Shown here piece by piece: positions 37,622 through 46,500 of a DNA stretch of 64,000 bases; positions within the stretch are counted from its first letter, which is position 1; each line of letters begins with the position of its first letter. The DNA lies in assembly GCF_007954425.1 (NCBI RefSeq), contig NZ_CP042345.1, positions 310,001 through 374,000 of the forward strand, written 5' to 3'. Position numbers and translations under genes: made by a program. The notes beneath the pieces were generated by a model. It was given only the letters and a program-made list of their open reading frames with translations, ran no database searches and was not told the DNA's origin. This DNA comes from Novosphingobium ginsenosidimutans (lineage in GTDB: Bacteria; Pseudomonadota; Alphaproteobacteria; Sphingomonadales; Sphingomonadaceae).

Positions 37622-38094
37622 CGGGACAATTCCTTGGTTGGATCGGCGCCTTCGAGTTCGGCCACCCGGTTGGTGATCCGCGCCAGCAGCACCTTGAAAT
37701 CTTTCAGTTCGGCGGCCGAAAGCGATGCGAACAGCCGCCGCTCCATATCAAGCGCCAGCGGCATGATCTCGCCGTGCATCGCCTTGCCGGCGGCGGTCAG
37801 CTCGATGTGGTGGGAGCGGCCATCATCCGCATTCGGGCTGCGCGCCACGAGGCCGCGATCCTCCAGCACCTTGCAGGCGCGGTTGACTGCGACCTTGTCC
37901 ATCCGGGTCGCACCAACCAGGCTGCGCTGGGTCTGGGCCCCGGCATCGCCCAGCACCGCCATGACCCGCCATTCAGGGATCTTGAGGCCAAAGCGGGCGC
38001 GATATTCGCCCGCGATCATGTCACTCACCGCGTTGGTGGTGACCGACATCAGATAGGGCAGGAAATCCGCCAGGCGTGAGCTGTCTTTGGCCAT
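37618..38094 (-). CDS. MarR-family transcriptional regulator
   Basis: A 158-residue winged-helix regulator. The wHTH core runs FGLKIPEWRVMAVLGDAGAQTQRSLVGATRMDKVAVNRACKVLEDRGLVARSPNADDGRSHHIELTAAG in outline, with the DDGRS wing. Its location between maleylacetoacetate isomerase and FAH genes suggests control of homogentisate/tyrosine catabolism; that is inference. Overlaps the FAH gene by 4 bases. Confidence 0.92.
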   Translation of the reverse strand: MAKDSSRLADFLPYLMSVTTNAVSDMIAGEYRARFGLKIPEWRVMAVLGDAGAQTQRSLVGATRMDKVAVNRACKVLEDRGLVARSPNADDGRSHHIELTAAGKAMHGEIMPLALDMERRLFASLSAAELKDFKVLLARITNRVAELEGADPTKELSR

Positions 38095-38137
38095 CGAATC
38101 GGTTTCTAGTGCAACCGGTTTGCCGCGCCAAGCGCCG

Positions 38138-38770
38138 TCACGCCGGCTTCACCGCTTCGGGGGCAGAAGCCGCGATTGCTGGGATCGCCCGGAGCGCCTC
38201 GTCGATGCGCACCAGCCTGGGCAAGCGCTCAAGTGGGACGGCAAATCGACGAGCGCTGTACATCTGCGGGACCAGGCAGATATCGATCAGGTTGGGCCGA
38301 TCGCCGCCGAACAGCCCATGCTCGGGCGCATCGGCCTCAAGCGCGGCCAGGCCATCGCCCAGCCAACGATGCAGCCAGCGGGTAACGCCCGCCACATCCG
38401 CCCCAAGTTCGTCGCGCAGGAAGTTCTGGACCCGCAGATTCTGCAAAGGGTGTACTTCCGAAATGATCGTCATCGCCCGGCCGAGGACATGGGCGCGGGC
38501 CATCGGGTCGGCCGGCAAGAGACGCGGTTCGGGCCAGCGGGCATCGAGATAATCGATGATCGCCAGCGACTGGGCAATCGCCTCGCCATCCACCTCAAGC
38601 ACCGGCACCAGCCCAAGGGGATTGCGGGCGATGTGCTCTGCCCCGCTTTGCTCACCCGCCGCCAGATCGACCGTGTGCGAGGTCCAGGACAGACCCTTCA
38701 AGTTCATCGCGATCCGCACGCGGTAGGCAGCAGAGGAGCGCCAGTAATCGTACAGGACCAGCTCGCTCAT
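38138..38770 (-). CDS. maiA: Maleylacetoacetate isomerase (zeta-class GST)
   Basis: A 210-residue glutathione-dependent cis-trans isomerase turning maleylacetoacetate into fumarylacetoacetate in tyrosine degradation. The N-terminal thioredoxin fold has YDYWRSSAAYRVRIAMNLKGL, the zeta-class SSxxYRVRI active site, and NPLGLVPVLEVDG. The C-terminal helical domain has the RPNLIDICLVPQMYSARRF signature. Its start overlaps the end of mtnP by 4 bases. Confidence 0.93.
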   Translation of the reverse strand: MSELVLYDYWRSSAAYRVRIAMNLKGLSWTSHTVDLAAGEQSGAEHIARNPLGLVPVLEVDGEAIAQSLAIIDYLDARWPEPRLLPADPMARAHVLGRAMTIISEVHPLQNLRVQNFLRDELGADVAGVTRWLHRWLGDGLAALEADAPEHGLFGGDRPNLIDICLVPQMYSARRFAVPLERLPRLVRIDEALRAIPAIAASAPEAVKPA

Positions 38771-39633
38771 CCCAGCACCCTTCCGGCAACGGCGCCCAGT
38801 TTGGCGACTAGCATCGGGTCGCGCTGGGCCTTGGCGGTCATGATCGCATGATCGAGCGCGCGGTCAATCGGGCTAGCGGGCCGCGTCTCGGGCAGGCTGG
38901 CAAGGAAGCGGCGCAGCACCTGGCCGGCCAGCGCAGCATTGGCCTGCATCACCGCCAGCACATCGCCAGCCTCGACCCCAGCCTCGTGGGTTCGCCAGGC
39001 GTCATAGTCGGTCACCATGCCAAGCAGAGCATAGGGCAGCTCTGCCTCGCGGGCGAGGCGAGCTTCGGGCATTGCGGTCATGCCAATCACGTCCCCGCCC
39101 CACTTGCGATAGAGCAGGCTTTCTGCGCGGGTCGAAAACTGCGGGCCTTCGATCGCTACATAGGTGCCGCCGCGATGGACAACAGCACCCTCAGCCGCAA
39201 CGGCATCGGCCAGTCCCTCTGACAGCCGCGGGCAAACCGGATCGGCCAAGCTGACATGGGCAACCAGGCCAGGACCGAAGAAGCTGGCCGGACGGCTGAC
39301 GGTGCGATCAAGGAACTGATTGACCACCACCATCTGCCCCGGTGCCATGTCCGCGCGCAGCGAACCGATGGCCGAAAGCGCGATGACATCAGTTACCCCG
39401 CAGCGCTTCAGCACGTCGATATTGGCACGAAAATTGACCGAAGCCGGTGGAATGGCATGGCCAATCCCGTGGCGCGGCAGAAAGGTAACGCGAACGCCTG
39501 CGAGTGTGCCGGTAGTTACCGCCGAAGACGGTTCACCGAATGGGCTTTCGACTGCGATTTCCTGGGCGTTCTCAAGCCCGACGCCACCGGCCAGGCCCGA
39601 GCCGCCGATCACGCCGATATGCCACTCACTCAT
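38767..39633 (-). CDS. mtnP: S-methyl-5'-thioadenosine phosphorylase
   Basis: A 288-residue purine phosphorylase that splits methylthioadenosine into adenine and methylthioribose-1-phosphate in methionine salvage. Family features: IGVIGGSGLA (phosphate loop), FLPRHGIGHAIPPASVNFRANI, YVAIEGPQFSTRAES, and GMTAMPEARLAREAELPYALLGMVTDYDAW with the Asp pair that selects 6-aminopurines. Its location between TetR and maiA is unusual and gives no clear pathway link. Confidence 0.94.
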   Translation of the reverse strand: MSEWHIGVIGGSGLAGGVGLENAQEIAVESPFGEPSSAVTTGTLAGVRVTFLPRHGIGHAIPPASVNFRANIDVLKRCGVTDVIALSAIGSLRADMAPGQMVVVNQFLDRTVSRPASFFGPGLVAHVSLADPVCPRLSEGLADAVAAEGAVVHRGGTYVAIEGPQFSTRAESLLYRKWGGDVIGMTAMPEARLAREAELPYALLGMVTDYDAWRTHEAGVEAGDVLAVMQANAALAGQVLRRFLASLPETRPASPIDRALDHAIMTAKAQRDPMLVAKLGAVAGRVLG

Positions 39634-39646
39634 GCCAATCCTCAGC

Positions 39647-40282
39647 TCAGTTGTGCGCGAGGATCCCCGCCATGATGAAATCGATGCAGTGTTCGCGATA
39701 GCGATCGCGCAGTTCCGCGGTTAGCGCCTCGGTATCATAGCAGTGCTTCAGTACCAGGCGCGAGGAGAAGAACCGGTCGCAGGCTCCGGTCGCCGTGAAG
39801 TAGAACAGCTGGGGATCGACCTTGCGGAAAACGCCTTGCTTGACCCCGTCCTTGATCAGCCGATCATAGGCGCGGCTCAATGGGCTGAGATAGGAATCGG
39901 CGATCCGGTGCGCTTCTTCGGGATCGCTTTCGCGCACTAGCCGCATCAGCAGGCGGTTGAGGTAAGGCGTCTCGTAATAGGTTTCGACCATCTTGCCGAT
40001 GTGATGGCGCAGCCGTGCTTCGGGATCCCACTCCTTCGACATCAACGCGTCGACCGCGTGGACGATCCCCTGCATGTCGCGATCAAGCAGGGCCTTCATC
40101 AATCCGGCCTTGTTGCCGAAATAATACTTCACCAACGCCGAGTTGAGCCCTGAGCGCAGCGACAGTTCGGACAGCGAGATATCGACGATATCGCCTTCGC
40201 GCATGATCGTCGAAGCGGTGTGCAGCAGCAGTTCGCGTGCGCCCTCGGGGGCTTCGTTCTGATCAACAGCCAGCTGGCTCAT
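39647..40282 (-). CDS. TetR-family transcriptional regulator
   Basis: A 211-residue regulator. The N-terminal HTH is ARELLLHTASTIMREGDIVDISLSELSLRSGLNSALVKYYFGNKAGLMKALL in outline, with the usual YYFGNK turn. The C-terminal domain contains YETPYLNRLLMRLVRES and probably binds an acyl-CoA or related ligand. ATG 40282 overlaps the enoyl-CoA hydratase stop codon (ATGA), so regulator and enzymes are coupled. It is the best candidate for the protein that binds TTTAATCGATCGATTAAG. Confidence 0.93.
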   Translation of the reverse strand: MSQLAVDQNEAPEGARELLLHTASTIMREGDIVDISLSELSLRSGLNSALVKYYFGNKAGLMKALLDRDMQGIVHAVDALMSKEWDPEARLRHHIGKMVETYYETPYLNRLLMRLVRESDPEEAHRIADSYLSPLSRAYDRLIKDGVKQGVFRKVDPQLFYFTATGACDRFFSSRLVLKHCYDTEALTAELRDRYREHCIDFIMAGILAHN

Positions 40283-41151
40283 GCGAAGGGCGGCTCCTCT
40301 CCCCACCAAGGATAGAAGTCTGGCATATCGCTCGAAACCCGTAGCGGAAAGGCGGGCGGGCGCTTTTCGAGGAAGCTTTGCACACCTTCCTTCGCATCGG
40401 CCCCCTTCGACAGGCGGTAGATCGCCCGGCTATCGACCTTGTGCGCCTCCATCGGGTGCGCGCCCGAAGGGATCCGCCAGAGCATGGCGCGGGTCATCGC
40501 GACCGAAACGGCTGAGGTGTTGTCGGCAATTTCACGCGCCAGGCCGCGCGCTGCATCAATCAATTCGCCCGGCGCGTGGACGGAGCGGACCAGTCCGCCC
40601 TTGAGCGCTTCCTCGGCACCGAAAATCCGGCCAGTCATGCACCATTCGAGCGCCTGATTGATCCCGACGATTTTCGGCAGGAACCAGCTGGAGCACGCTT
40701 CGGGCACGATCCCGCGCCGCGCGAAGACAAAGCCATAGCGGGCGTTGTCGCTGGCGAGGCGGATATCCATCGGCAGCTGCATGGTCACGCCTACACCCAC
40801 CGCCGCGCCGTTGCAGGCCGAGATCAGCGGCTTCTTCGATTGAAACAGGCGGAGCGTCAGCAGCCCGCCACCATCGCGGACGCGCGGATCGGACAGGTCC
40901 TCGACCGGCGTCGAGTCCGAAAAGACCGCGCGGCCATCATCGGGCGTCAGGTCAGCCCCGGCGCAAAAGGCACGGTCGCCTGCCCCGGTAAAGATCACCG
41001 CCCGGACCGAATCATCGGCGTCGGTGCGGTCCATCGCATCGATGATCTCGTCCATCATCGTGCGGGTGAAGGCATTCATCTTCTCCGGCCGGTTGAGCGT
41101 CAGGGTGGCGATGCCTTCGCCAATATGAAGGTCAATCTGCGAATAGCCCAT
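40279..41151 (-). CDS. Enoyl-CoA hydratase/isomerase family protein
   Basis: A 290-residue crotonase-fold enzyme: LTLNRPEKMNAFTRTMMDEI, the oxyanion-hole segment AFCAGADLTPDDGRAV, then ACNGAAVGVGVTMQLPMDIRLASDNARYGFVFARRGIVPEACSSWFLP in outline. The second family Glu appears as PEACSSW; members with this form are annotated as enoyl-CoA hydratases. It would hydrate an enoyl-CoA in a beta-oxidation-like route with the neighbouring SDR and thiolase. It starts 64 bases after the SDR stop. Confidence 0.92.
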   Translation of the reverse strand: MGYSQIDLHIGEGIATLTLNRPEKMNAFTRTMMDEIIDAMDRTDADDSVRAVIFTGAGDRAFCAGADLTPDDGRAVFSDSTPVEDLSDPRVRDGGGLLTLRLFQSKKPLISACNGAAVGVGVTMQLPMDIRLASDNARYGFVFARRGIVPEACSSWFLPKIVGINQALEWCMTGRIFGAEEALKGGLVRSVHAPGELIDAARGLAREIADNTSAVSVAMTRAMLWRIPSGAHPMEAHKVDSRAIYRLSKGADAKEGVQSFLEKRPPAFPLRVSSDMPDFYPWWGEEPPFA

Positions 41152-41215
41152 GTCTCTCTCCCGGGGAGGGTGCGGCCGGACGTCAACCTATGACGCCCGG
41201 CCAGGTTCCTGTTGC

Positions 41216-41998
41216 TTAACGGGGCGCCATGCGGATGCCGCCGTCAAGCCGGACATCCTCGCCATTGAAGTAGCCGTTCTCGATCATGCACATGGCGAGA
41301 TTGGCATATTCATCCGGGTTGCCCAGGCGCTTGGGGTTAAGCACCGAGGCGCCCAGCGCGTCGCGCACGTTCTGCGGCGCACCGGCCAGCAGCGGGGTAT
41401 CGAAGATGCCCGGCAGGATGGTGTTGACGCGGATCTTCTCGCTCGCAAGGTCGCGAGCAATCGGCAGGGTCATGCCAACCACGCCGCCCTTCGAGGCCGA
41501 ATAGGCCGCCTGGCCCATCTGGCCGTCTTCAGCCGCGACCGAAGCGGTGTTGACGATCGCGCCGCGATCACCGTCTTCCTGCGGCTCCAGCGTCATCATG
41601 CCGGCCGCCGACTTGGCGATGCAGCGGAAGGTACCGACCAGGTTGATCTGGATGATCCAGTTGAAGGCATCCATCGGGAAGTGCTTGATGCTGCCATCTT
41701 CCTTGCTGCGGCTGGCAGTTTTGATCGCATTGCCGGTGCCGGCGCAGTTGACCAGGATCCGCTCCTGCCCATGGGCTTCACGGGCCTTGGCGAAGGCGGC
41801 ATCGACCGAGGCATCGTCGGTCACGTTGCATTCGCAGAACACGCCGCCGATCTCGTCGGCGATAGCCTTGCCCTTCTCTTCCTGCAGGTCGAAGATCGCG
41901 ACCTTGACGCCCTTGGCGGCCAGCGCCCGGGCGGTGGCAGCACCAAGGCCCGAAGCACCGCCGGTAACGACCGCGGCAACAGTGTTGTCGAGTTTCAT
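41216..41998 (-). CDS. SDR oxidoreductase, 3-hydroxyacyl-CoA dehydrogenase type II-like
   Basis: A 260-residue short-chain dehydrogenase: VVTGGASGLGAATARAL (TGxxxGxG), NCAGTG, the catalytic Ser in VNTASVAAEDG, and YSASKGG with Tyr and Lys. The sequence ILPGIFDTPLLAGAPQNVRDALGASV is typical of the HSD10/type II 3-hydroxyacyl-CoA dehydrogenase group. It probably oxidises a 3-hydroxyacyl-CoA with NAD+. It lies 21 bases after the thiolase gene. Confidence 0.92.
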   Translation of the reverse strand: MKLDNTVAAVVTGGASGLGAATARALAAKGVKVAIFDLQEEKGKAIADEIGGVFCECNVTDDASVDAAFAKAREAHGQERILVNCAGTGNAIKTASRSKEDGSIKHFPMDAFNWIIQINLVGTFRCIAKSAAGMMTLEPQEDGDRGAIVNTASVAAEDGQMGQAAYSASKGGVVGMTLPIARDLASEKIRVNTILPGIFDTPLLAGAPQNVRDALGASVLNPKRLGNPDEYANLAMCMIENGYFNGEDVRLDGGIRMAPR

Positions 41999-42019
41999 TT
42001 CAGATTGCTCCCTTGAAGC

Positions 42020-43192
42020 TTAAACCATTTCCACAATCGTTACGTTGGCGACGCCGCCGCCTTCGCACATTGTCTGCAGACCATACTTGCCGCCGCGCGC
42101 CTTGAGCGCGTTGAGCAGCGTCGACATCAGCTTGGTGCCCGAAGCGCCGAGCGGGTGGCCCAGCGCAATCGCGCCGCCATTGACGTTGAGCTTGTCCGGA
42201 TCGGCGCCGGTATGCTTGAGCCAGGCCATCGGCACCGAGGCGAAGGCTTCGTTGACTTCGTAAAGGTCGATGTCGCCGATCTTCAAACCAGCCTTGGCCA
42301 GCGCCTTGTCAGTCGCGAACAGCGGTTCTTCCAGCATAATCACCGGATCGCCGGCGGTCACGGTCAGGGTGTGGATCCGGGCCAGCGGGGTCAGGTTGTA
42401 GCGCTTGAGCGCTTCTTCCGAGACGACGAGTGCAGCCGAAGCGCCATCGCAGATCTGGCTGGAGGTCGCGGCGGTCAGTGCGCCGCCTTCCTGCAGCAGC
42501 TTGACCCCGGCGATGCCTTCCAGCGTGGCGTCCATGCGGATGCCTTCGTCAATGGTGTGCCACTGCTTGCCTTCGGGGGTTTCGATCTCGATCGGCACGA
42601 TCTCGTTCTTGAAGGCCCCGGCCTCGGTTGCAGCCTTGGCGCGCAGGTGGCTGGTAAGCGCGAACTGGTCGAGCTGGTCCTTGGTGAAGCCGTGCTTCTT
42701 GACGATCATCTCGGCGCCCATGAACTGCGACCAGGAAACGCCGGGATACTTCTCTTCCAGACCGGGCGACTTGTAGTTCCCCAGGCCCTCCTTCATGTGG
42801 AAGATCGCGGTGGAGCCCATCGGCACGCGGGTCATGCTTTCGATGCCGGCGGCGATCACCACGTCCTGGGTGCCGCTCATCACTGCTTGCGCCGCAAACT
42901 GGATCGCCTGCTGCGAGGAACCGCACTGGCGGTCAATCGTCACCGCCGGGGTCGATTGCGGCAACAGCTTCGAGGCGAGCACAGCATTGCGGCCGACCTG
43001 CCCGGCCTGCTGGCCGCCCTGGCTAACGCAGCCCATCACGACATCGTCAACCGCGTTCGGATCAATCCCGGTGCGCGCAACCAGCGCATCAAGCGTGGCG
43101 GCGGCAAGATCGACCGGGTGAACTCCGGCCAAGCGTCCGCCGCGGCGGCCGCCGGCGGTGCGGACTGCATCTACGATATAGGCGGTAGCCAT
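42020..43192 (-). CDS. Thiolase family protein (acetyl-CoA C-acyltransferase)
   Basis: A 390-residue thiolase that cleaves 3-ketoacyl-CoA with CoA (or forms acetoacetyl-CoA). The nucleophile is Cys90 in TIDRQCGSSQQAIQFAA; NVNGGAIALGHPLGASG gives the catalytic His; and the C-terminal MCEGGGVANVTIVE holds the second Cys. It is the first gene of the minus-strand run, with a palindromic operator 28 bases before its start. Confidence 0.95.
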   Translation of the reverse strand: MATAYIVDAVRTAGGRRGGRLAGVHPVDLAAATLDALVARTGIDPNAVDDVVMGCVSQGGQQAGQVGRNAVLASKLLPQSTPAVTIDRQCGSSQQAIQFAAQAVMSGTQDVVIAAGIESMTRVPMGSTAIFHMKEGLGNYKSPGLEEKYPGVSWSQFMGAEMIVKKHGFTKDQLDQFALTSHLRAKAATEAGAFKNEIVPIEIETPEGKQWHTIDEGIRMDATLEGIAGVKLLQEGGALTAATSSQICDGASAALVVSEEALKRYNLTPLARIHTLTVTAGDPVIMLEEPLFATDKALAKAGLKIGDIDLYEVNEAFASVPMAWLKHTGADPDKLNVNGGAIALGHPLGASGTKLMSTLLNALKARGGKYGLQTMCEGGGVANVTIVEMV

Positions 43193-43220
43193 CGAACCGA
43201 TTCCTTTCCTGCGAAACGTG

Positions 43221-43238
43221 TTTAATCGATCGATTAAG
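43221..43238. promoter_or_regulatory. Palindromic TetR-type operator of thiolase operon
   Basis: TTTAATCGATCGATTAAG contains a perfect 16-base palindrome (TTAATCGATCGATTAA). It overlaps the expected -10 position of the minus-strand promoter and lies 29 bases before the thiolase start. A near-identical copy lies before the aldehyde dehydrogenase gene. Confidence 0.7.
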
Positions 43239-43259
43239 GTGACCCCGGCGGAGCGTCAA
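43231..43259 (-). promoter_or_regulatory. Possible promoter of thiolase operon
   Basis: On the minus strand, TTGACG is followed by a 17-base spacer and TAATCG. The -35 is good and the -10 is poor, but spacing is ideal and the -10 is inside the palindrome, as expected for a repressed promoter. Confidence 0.4.
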
Positions 43260-43309
43260 GCGTGCATCGCGCGATGAATCGTTTCCTGCGGACCGCAGGT
43301 TGCTTGTGC

Positions 43310-43329
43310 CTGTTGTAAAATGACAACAG
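43310..43329. promoter_or_regulatory. Inverted repeat upstream of TonB receptor gene
   Basis: CTGTTGT and ACAACAG are perfect 7-base arms around a 6-base spacer, about 175 bases before the receptor start. It could be an operator for the receptor gene; the binding protein is unknown. Confidence 0.45.
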
Positions 43330-43501
43330 CACGACCGAAACCTGTACCTGACCTTAATTCCAAATTGCATCGCAGTACCGGTTATTTCAGGAAGCCCCAT
43401 CCGGTCCCGCAGGGGACCAGAAGGGTGATTCCCTCTCCAAAGGGCACCTGACTTCGCGCCGATCCGGTTATTGTGCCGGGTCATGATCAAGGGGCTAACA
43501 C

Positions 43502-46500
43502 ATGAAGTTCTTCAGCAAGTCCGCGCTTTACCGCGCGACCAGCCTGGAAAGCGCCGCCATCGCGGTTGCTATGCTGGGTGTGGCAAGTGTCGCTACGCCG
43601 GCCTTCGCGCAGGATGCTGCGCCGCAGGCCAGCCAGACCGCCGAATGCGCCGATGAAAACGCCAACGGCGTCTGCGATTCGGAAGAAGGCGGTCAGATCG
43701 TCGTTACCGGCTCGCGTATCGCTCGCCCGACGCTCAGCTCGCCCGTTCCCCTGACCTCGGTCTCGGTCGGTGAACTCACCGAAACCGGCGACGTCTCGCT
43801 GGGTGATGCACTGAACGACCTTCCTTCGCTGCGTTCGACCTTCAGCGCTGGCAACTCGTCGCGCTTCATCGGCACCGCCGGCCTCAACATCCTTGACCTT
43901 CGTGGTCTCGGCACGCCCCGCACCCTGGTGCTGGTCAACGGCAAGCGCCACATCACAGCCTCGCCGGGTGACTACCTGGTTGACGTGAACACCATCCCGG
44001 TTGACCTGCTTGAGCGCGTTGACATCGTGACCGGCGGTAACTCGGCCGTTTACGGTTCGGACGCCGTTGCCGGGGTTGTGAACTTCGTGCTGAAGCGCAA
44101 TTACGAAGGCCTCGCCTTCCGCGGTCAGGGCGCGATCTCGTCGCGCGGCGACCGTGGCAACTACTTCGTCTCGGGCACCTGGGGCAAGAACTTCGCCGAC
44201 GGTCGTGGCAACATCGCCATCGCCGCCGAATATGCCAAGGCGGAACCGCTGTTCTTCTATCAGCGTGACGATATCACCGGTGCCCTCACTGGCCGCTGCC
44301 AGTTCCAGGTCGTTGAGCCGACCGGCGGCGAACCGGGCGGTACCGATGGCATCTACGACAACGCCTTTGTCTGCGGCGTGCGCAACGCGGCGATCTCGGA
44401 TGCCGGCACCATCGGCGCGCTTGATCCGTCGACTAGCCCGACCCGTCGCTACCTGCGCTTTGCCAACGATGGCACGCTCTATGCCGACACCCCGACGCTG
44501 TCCTATGCTCCGGTCGGTTCAGGCAACCAGATCGGCGGAAATGGCTCGACCCTGCGCAACACCGGCGTGATGGCCGCTGGCACCCAGCGCTTCGCGTTCA
44601 ACCTGCTTGCGCACTATGACATCAGCGATGCGTTCCGTCCCTATGTCGAAGCCAAGTATGTCCATGTCGATGCTTTTGGCGAAGGCCAGCCGAGCTTCTT
44701 CCAGGGCTCGATCCCGGGCTTCTTCGGCGGTGGTGCGGAACTGAGCTGCTCCAACGGCTTCCTATCGGCGCAGAACCTGACCCAGCTGCAGGCGACCGGC
44801 CGTTGCCTTTCGCCGACCGGCGTTTTCACCATGTCGCGCTTCAACGTCGACTTTGGTGGTCGTAGCGAAGACCACAACCGCAAGACCTTCCGCATCGTCG
44901 GCGGGATTGAAGGCACGTTCAACGATGACTGGAACTACGAAGTTTCCGTCAACTACGGGCGCTTCGAAGCCGATGTTGCTGCGAAGAACAACCTGCTGCT
45001 GTTCGATCTGGCCGGCAATGACGACGGCTTCTTGCTGGCAACTCAAGCGGTCGTGGCTCCGGCTGGTTTCAGCGGTTCGAACTTTGCGACCAATTCGTCG
45101 GGTCAGCGCGTGATCTGCGCGATCAACGCCACCACCAACGTTCGTCCCGACTGCGTCCCCGTCAACCTGTTTGGTTTCGGCAAGTCCAGCCAGGCCGCTC
45201 TGGACTTCATCCATTCGGATGGCATCCGCACCGAGCGCGCAGAATCGCTGAACTTCCTGGCCAGTGTTTCGGGTGACAGCTCGCAGCTGTTCGAACTGCC
45301 TGGCGGCCCGATCGGCTTCGTGCTGGGCGGCGAATACCGTGAAGACACTGCCTCGAGCGTGTGGGACGATTTCACCGCCAGCGGTTCGACCTTCCTGAAC
45401 GCTCTGGCGCCGTTCACTCCGCCCAAGGTTACCGTGAAGGAAGCCTTCGGTGAGCTCGACGTGCCGCTGCTGAAGGACATGCCGTTCGCCAAGGAACTGT
45501 CGGTCCGCGGCGCTGCTCGCGTGTCGGACTACAACACCCGCGCCGGCACTGTCTGGGCGTGGAACGTTGACGGCATCTGGGCGCCGATCGAGGACATCCG
45601 CTTCCGTGCGGCTTACGCGGTTTCGGTCCGCGCGCCGACGCAGAGCGACCTGTTCGCGGCCGGTTCGCAGAACTTCGCCTTCATCGCCGACCCCTGCGAC
45701 AGCAACAACATCACCGGCAACCCGAACCGCGCTGCAAACTGCGCCGCGGCCGGCGTTCCGACGGTGCACAATGCTGCTTCGGCCGCGGCTTGCGCCACCA
45801 CCGCGTTCAACGGCGCGGTTGGTTCGCCCTGGCGGAACTGCACCGCGCTCACCTCGAGCACGCCATTCCTCTCGGGCGGTAACCCGACCCTGAACTCGGA
45901 AAAGGGCAAGAGCCTTACCCTGGGTGTGGTGATCGAACCGCGGTTCATCCCGGGCCTCAACCTGACGATCGACTACTATCGGATCAAGGTTGAGAACGTG
46001 ATTTCGGCCCTTGGTGCCCAGCAGATCGTAAACCTCTGCTATGACACCGCTGGCGGGATCTCCAACCCGTACTGCGCCACCGTCAACCGCAATGCCTCGA
46101 CCGGTCTGTTCGTGGATCCGGCCGTGATCGCGGGCGGCATCAACTTCGCGGCGCTGAAGGCCGACGGTATCGACATCGACCTGTCGTATCGCAAGACCTT
46201 CGACAACGGTCACCGTCTGTCGCTGCGCGGGATCGCGACCCGGGTGCTGAAGCGTGAAAACTTCACCAACCCGCTGTTCCCGCAGGAACCGAACCGCATC
46301 AAGGACGAGCTGGGCGACCCGAGCTGGGCGGCCAACTTCAACATCAACTATGACTTCGGTCCGGTCGATGTGTCCTACAACCTGCGTTACATCGGCAAGC
46401 AGACCATCGGTACCTGGGAAGCCCAGAACCCCTACCAGGGGATCTGCCCGACCAGCGGCTCGACCGGTTACACCGGCCGCACCTGCACGCCGAACACGCT

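Larger units (their letters stand above)
43193..43501. other. Divergent intergenic region between thiolase operon and TonB receptor gene
   Basis: This 309-base gap holds the thiolase promoter/operator on the left and the leader of the receptor gene on the right. Also visible are CTGTTGT-N6-ACAACAG (43310-43329) and a small hairpin GGTCCC-GCAG-GGGACC in the receptor leader (about 43410-43425). No small gene was found. Confidence 0.5.
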
